Under the pieces are notes generated by a model, which was not told the DNA's origin, searched no databases, and saw nothing but the letters and a program-made list of their open reading frames with translations. This document shows, one piece after another, positions 63,838 through 64,000 of a stretch of 64,000 nt of DNA; the stretch's first letter is position 1; each line of letters begins with the position of its first letter. The translations under genes were made by a program, and so were the position numbers. Location of the stretch: positions 62,001-126,000 of IMG/VR virus record IMGVR_UViG_3300042314_001187, one strand, 5' to 3'. Source of the DNA: a virus.

Positions 63838-64000
63838 ATGACTAAAGAAGATGTTGCAAAAAAAACAATTGATGTTATAAATAACCCCTCAAATTCGTCT
63901 AATAGTGATTTACAAATGGCTATGGATGTAATTCAAAAAGATTTTGAAACAGTTAAAAATGATATTATAAAATTAACTTATCATTTGGATAGTTTAGAAG
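63838..64000 (+). CDS. Hypothetical protein, N-terminal part (partial, runs off window)
   Basis: ATG at 63838 opens a frame without stop to the window end (54 codons): MTKEDVAKKTIDVINNPSNS then a helical acidic segment (DLQMAMDVIQKDFETVKNDI). It begins 8 nt after the previous stop and is probably co-transcribed with it. Confidence 0.55.
   Translation, partial: MTKEDVAKKTIDVINNPSNSSNSDLQMAMDVIQKDFETVKNDIIKLTYHLDSLE

Noticed and set aside
1-64000. tRNA genes, integrase or attachment sites
   Set aside because: None recognised by eye; a dedicated tRNA search was not possible here, so absence is not proven.

Overview
This window looks like part of the genome of an AT-rich, T4-like contractile-tailed phage (myovirus). 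The evidence is a T4-type set of virion and replication proteins: tail sheath (gp18-like), tail tube (gp19-like), baseplate hub gp26-like, a tape-measure candidate of T4 gp29 size, a neck protein resembling gp13, family B DNA polymerase (gp43-like) and a gp55-like late sigma factor. PhoH, dUTPase and an SNF2-type helicase add to this. No integrase, bacterial housekeeping gene, rRNA or tRNA was seen. The host cannot be read directly. Weak Shine-Dalgarno signals, strong A/T richness before start codons and the gene content fit a Bacteroidota-type host, but that is inference.

Layout. 1-11751 is mostly minus strand: tail and baseplate genes in the order neck/tail-end proteins, sheath, HAD-like protein, tube, an inserted methyltransferase, gp26-like hub protein, a small overlapping frame, tape measure and a truncated large virion protein. 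One 54-residue ribbon-helix-helix gene lies on the plus strand inside this block. 11799-16632 (plus) carries an SNF2-family helicase, a manganese-type superoxide dismutase fused to a nuclease-like domain, and a gp13-like neck protein. 16671-19613 (minus) is DNA polymerase with an elaborate 5' leader. 19701-44044 (minus) is the adhesion block: small tail proteins, five glycosyltransferases, a 3795-residue Thr/Pro/Asn-repeat adhesin, a shorter relative, a papain-like cysteine peptidase with the same linkers, and a 1073-residue LamG-type protein. 44099-46755 (plus) holds five small genes of mostly unknown role, one WYL-like, ending in a clear terminator. 46852-60758 (plus) is a second glycan block (seven glycosyltransferases, a half-length DegT aminotransferase, a PhyH-type dioxygenase, a hexapeptide acyltransferase, two tandem methyltransferases) mixed with exonuclease, dUTPase, PhoH and HAD-like genes. 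60758-64000 has the late sigma factor and a large probable virion protein.

Working together. The tail block builds the contractile tail. The adhesion block probably makes long Thr-rich fibres displaying Cys-rich, P-type and LamG modules. Twelve glycosyltransferases lie in the window, five of them directly downstream of the fibre genes, so the phage may glycosylate its own mucin-like fibres, or alternatively its host's surface. A recurrent TATTTAT element precedes the first gene of many transcription units on both strands, and occurs as back-to-back pairs in all three divergent intergenic regions. It is the best candidate for the late promoter read by the gp55-like sigma factor, and it also corrects several start codons.

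Main leads: a possible +1 programmed frameshift joining the gp26-like gene to a tape-measure-chaperone-like tail; a Mn-SOD/nuclease-like fusion; a virion papain-like peptidase; a nested hairpin hiding the DNA polymerase start codon; and two cassette insertions marked by direct repeats.
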